Translations under genes and position numbers: made by a program | In this document: positions 61,514 to 64,000 of the stretch, piece by piece | Layout of the letters: each line of letters starts with the position of its first letter | How positions within the stretch are numbered: position 1 is the first letter of the stretch | NCBI RefSeq assembly: GCF_014653695.1 | Contig: NZ_BNAR01000022.1 | Span: 59,093-123,092, forward strand | From: Lentzea cavernae | Lineage (GTDB): Bacteria > Actinomycetota > Actinomycetes > Mycobacteriales > Pseudonocardiaceae | Direction of reading: 5' to 3' | Length of the DNA stretch: 64,000 nucleotides | The notes under the pieces: generated by a model | What the model was told of the DNA's origin: nothing | Databases searched by the model: none | The model's input: only the letters and a program-made list of their open reading frames with translations

Positions 61514-63697
61514 GTGACCTCAGCCGAGCCGCAACGGATGGAACTCGAACGCACCATCGAGTTCCGCTCACCCATCACAGGCCTCGCAGTCAATGAGGAC
61601 CCCGGGATCCGCCAGATGACGGCGTACTTCGACGGGCGCCGGAGGGAGACGTTCCACCTGGACACCGGTGAAGCCGATCTCCTCGTACCTGACCTCATCG
61701 TGGTCAGACCACCCGGTCCACGCCGCTCGCTGGTCACATCAGACTTCCTGATCGAAGCTCACGACACGGACATCGTCGTCACTCAAGGCTCAGGCGAAGC
61801 TCGGCGGCTGACCGGGCATGTCACCCCCGTCACCACACTAGAACTGTTCTCCGCCGCAGGTGCTCCGCTGTTGGCGTCGGGAAGCGAGGGCGGTTCGATC
61901 AAGCTCTGGAACCTGCGCACCGGCGACCTCGTGAGCCAGAGCCCAGAATGCAAGGTCTCGGTGCTGCTCGCTTTCACCGGACCGGACGACCGGCCTCGCA
62001 TCGCGTCCGGTGGGCCTACCGGGGAGTTGAACATCTGGGACCCGCAGCTGCCGTTGTCGGCGCTGACCGGTTTGGTGTCGACCTACGGGTTCAGCGACCG
62101 GGTGGCGCGGCAGGACCTGCTCGACCGCGGCGCACTCGTGGCGGCCCTCGCGGACATGCTCCAGCCCAGATGTGCCGAAGCGCCGACGGTCATCACCGTC
62201 GAAGGCGCATGGGGTTCGGGTAAGAGCACAGTGCTGGAACTCGTGCAGGGCAGGCTGTCCCCACCGCCGTCGGACATCCCGAAAGGGCGCAGGCTCACCG
62301 TCTTCGCGGCGGACCGGCGTCTGTGGCGGCCACGCACCCGAACACGGCCTCCGAGAACACTGCCGTCGCCCAGGCCCGTCATCGTGTCGTTCAACCCGTG
62401 GCGCCACCAGTCGAGCGAGCAGGTCTGGGCAGGTCTCGCCAAGGTGGTGACGGAGGCGGCCGAATCGGCGATCATGCCGCAGCAGAACGCTCGTGAGCGG
62501 TACTGGTTCACCCGCAACGCGAGCCGGGTGGACCGCCGGCACCTCCAACGCCAGTTGTGGCGGCGCACCTTCTCGCCGCTCCTGTCACTCGCGGCGCTGG
62601 GGTTCGGGGTGTCCGTCCTGAACGCGCTGACCAACCTCAAGTTCGGCTGGGCGTGGTGGGTGACCGCCGGCCTGGCGTCGGCGGGGGTGCTGCACACGGC
62701 GTTGAGGTACCTGTTCGCCAGGGCGTCGGCGTTCCTGCCGGGCGAGTTGTTCGCCGGGCCGGTAGTCAGCAACGCCTTCGCAGGCGTCACAACGGATCCC
62801 CTGATCCGCGATCCCTACTACAACGCCCGAGCCGGCTACCTCTACCTGGTGCAGCACGACGTCGCTGCACTGGTGGAGGACCTAGCGGCTGACGACCACG
62901 AACTCATCCTGCTGATCGACGACCTCGACCGCTGTACTCCCCGCACCACGGCGCAGGTGTTCGAGGCGATCAACGTCTTCCTGTCGGACGACTTCCCCGC
63001 CATGAGGTTCGTGCTCGGTCTCGACACCACCGTCGTGGCGGCGCACGTCGACAACGCCTACAAGGAGCTCGCCGACGCCGGGATCGTGACCCATCCCGAC
63101 GACCCGAGTCCTGGTTGGACGTTCCTGCGCAAGCTCGTCCAACTGCCGGTGCGAGTGCCTCGCACCACGGCGGACAACATCGACCAGGTGCTCCTGTCGC
63201 AACTCGGTCCCGTCCACCGCGAAGACGAGACCGCCCCAGCCGAGGCCCCCTCCGCACCTGGTCTGTTCTCCATGGCCGAGATCGCGACCCTCGAGAGGCT
63301 GAACAAGGACGTCATCGCGATCGAGAAGCATCCGGAAGTGCGCGAACACCTGCGTCACCGCCTCCGAGCCCAGCCCGAGCAGTCGGTCCGCGAGGAGAAG
63401 CGGATGCTGAACGTCTGGCAGTTCTACCTGCGCATGCTCGGCACAGTGGATGCCACGGAAGCCGGCCACCTCGTCGCCGTCGCGGAGATCGCCACGCGAT
63501 GGCCGGCCTATCTGCATCGAACGCGTGGGAGCTGGCGCGATCTGGCCGCAGCCGCCGATGACGACGTCGAGTGGGGCAGGACGATCGCCAAGCTGGGATT
63601 CGCGTACTCGGACCGGAATGCCGCGGCGAACCTGCGTGAGCTGCTGCGCGACTGCGACGCGCGAGCGGTGGCAGAGCTGGCGGACAGGTTGTTCTGA
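61514..63697 (+). CDS. KAP-family P-loop NTPase with WD-like N-terminus
   Basis: A 727-residue protein. N-terminal segment has two WD40-like blades (LTGHVTPVTTLELF, GGSIKLWNL, GELNIWDPQ). The KAP NTPase follows: Walker A GAWGSGKST (Lys237), signature VSFNPWRHQSSEQVWAGL, Walker B LILLIDDLDRC (Asp469/470). Two membrane helices (FSPLLSLAALGFGVSVLNAL and WWVTAGLASAGVLHTALRYLF) are inserted, as in KAP proteins. Role unknown; proposed for defence or membrane-associated signalling. GTG 61514 is one of several starts. Confidence 0.82.
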   Translation: MTSAEPQRMELERTIEFRSPITGLAVNEDPGIRQMTAYFDGRRRETFHLDTGEADLLVPDLIVVRPPGPRRSLVTSDFLIEAHDTDIVVTQGSGEARRLTGHVTPVTTLELFSAAGAPLLASGSEGGSIKLWNLRTGDLVSQSPECKVSVLLAFTGPDDRPRIASGGPTGELNIWDPQLPLSALTGLVSTYGFSDRVARQDLLDRGALVAALADMLQPRCAEAPTVITVEGAWGSGKSTVLELVQGRLSPPPSDIPKGRRLTVFAADRRLWRPRTRTRPPRTLPSPRPVIVSFNPWRHQSSEQVWAGLAKVVTEAAESAIMPQQNARERYWFTRNASRVDRRHLQRQLWRRTFSPLLSLAALGFGVSVLNALTNLKFGWAWWVTAGLASAGVLHTALRYLFARASAFLPGELFAGPVVSNAFAGVTTDPLIRDPYYNARAGYLYLVQHDVAALVEDLAADDHELILLIDDLDRCTPRTTAQVFEAINVFLSDDFPAMRFVLGLDTTVVAAHVDNAYKELADAGIVTHPDDPSPGWTFLRKLVQLPVRVPRTTADNIDQVLLSQLGPVHREDETAPAEAPSAPGLFSMAEIATLERLNKDVIAIEKHPEVREHLRHRLRAQPEQSVREEKRMLNVWQFYLRMLGTVDATEAGHLVAVAEIATRWPAYLHRTRGSWRDLAAAADDDVEWGRTIAKLGFAYSDRNAAANLRELLRDCDARAVAELADRLF

Positions 63698-63702
63698 GCA
63701 CG

Positions 63703-63750
63703 AAAAAAGCCCTGCGGGGAGCGCGCACTAAATGGCGCTCGACCCGCAGG
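63703..63750 (-). terminator. rRNA operon terminator
   Basis: GCCCTGCGGG (63709-63718) pairs with CCCGCAGGGC (63741-63750), with an inner GAGCGC/GCGCTC stem. On the minus strand six U follow (63708-63703), six bases beyond the KAP stop. It serves the leftward rRNA transcript. Confidence 0.95.
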
Positions 63751-63759
63751 GCAAATTAA

Positions 63760-63877
63760 GTTCGGCGGCGACCTACTCTCCCACACCGTAACCAGTGCAG
63801 TACCATCGGCGCAGAAGGGCTTAACTACCGGGTTCGGAATGGGACCGGGTGTTTCCCCAACGCTATGACCACCGAAA
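63760..63877 (-). rRNA. rrf: 5S ribosomal RNA
   Basis: Minus-strand 5S: starts GTTTCGGTGGTCATAGCG, contains CCCATTCCGAACCCGG and AAGCCC, and ends at GTAGGTCGCCGCCGAA. About 118 bases; ends are approximate. Confidence 0.97.
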
Positions 63878-63878
63878 C

Positions 63879-64000
63879 ACTATGGAAATGTTCAACCTGA
63901 ACCCCGAACCAGCAAGAGTTACCCCTGCCAGTGGGCTCGATCGGTTCTGGTTGTTCTTCCAGAACCGCACAGTGGATGCGTAGCGTCTTTGTAACAAGTC
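63879..64000 (-). other. 23S-5S intergenic spacer
   Basis: The 122 bases upstream of 5S, leading toward a 23S gene beyond the right edge. GGTTCTGG (63943-63950) and CCAGAACC (63959-63966) form an 8-bp hairpin with an 8-nt loop, a possible processing stem. No 23S sequence could be assigned in the window. Confidence 0.75.

Noticed and set aside
63967..64000. 3' end of 23S rRNA at the right edge
   Set aside because: The visible bases look like spacer and do not clearly match the 23S 3' terminus.

Overview
The window is high-GC DNA with GTG/TTG starts, frequent 4-base stop/start overlaps and leaderless genes. It carries Scr1/DUF5753 and DUF397 proteins, actinobacterial type VII secretion substrates and a 5S gene of actinobacterial type. 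Gene content and order point to the actinobacterial order Pseudonocardiales (Lentzea/Saccharothrix-like); this is inference from content. The housekeeping order (dgt, glyS, smtB-zur, uppS, recO, era, ybeY, phoH, rsmE, dnaJ, hrcA, hemW, sirA-cysH, lepA and its neighbour) follows the Mycobacterium tuberculosis Rv2344c-Rv2405 region, with accessory genes inserted.

Layout. 1-5 kb: a DUF5753 fragment, a serpin, dgt, a YdcF-like protein, a peptidase E-like protein and a secreted beta-lactamase-like hydrolase whose linker is built from a palindromic AT-rich repeat. 5-8.2 kb: a leftward cassette of type VII secretion-type small proteins and two membrane proteins. 8.2-11.8 kb: glyS, a TPR protein, an ABM-domain protein and a smtB-zur zinc-regulator pair. 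20.2-11.8 kb (leftward): one long tightly packed run phoH-ybeY-CNNM/CBS-CDA-like-era-recO-uppS-two small genes-DUF318 permease-TIGR03943. 20.2-28 kb: tandem GNATs, HIT protein, TetR/hydrolase pair, hrcA-dnaJ-rsmE, an Abi-alpha-like gene and a small gene. 28-37.8 kb: hemW, then a complete sulfur-assimilation operon. It is preceded by a short Cys-containing leader peptide and two mutually exclusive hairpins; sulfite reductase, zinc ribbon, APS reductase, ATP sulfurylase, a sulfonate-type ABC transporter and the siroheme ferrochelatase follow.

37.8-54.5 kb is accessory: DUF3800-like protein, secreted proteins, a DJ-1/MarR pair with two 8-2-8 operators, a secreted RNase with barstar, an APC permease, tandem DUF885 peptidases, nitronate monooxygenase, a GH18 chitinase with a DasR-like box, a small HD hydrolase, a HigBA-like toxin-antitoxin pair whose toxin lacks its stop, a broken HxlR regulator and an EF-hand protein. 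54.5-64 kb: lepA, a PemK/MazF-like protein, a DUF397/Scr1 pair, the ATP-grasp/alpha-E/transglutaminase operon, a KAP-type NTPase and the 3' end of an rRNA operon (5S, leftward).

The most unusual signals are the in-frame GATATATC cluster inside the hydrolase gene, the sulfur-operon attenuator, the paired MarR operators, the overprinted toxin and the membrane KAP NTPase beside the rRNA operon. No tRNA, insertion sequence, CRISPR array or replication origin was recognised.
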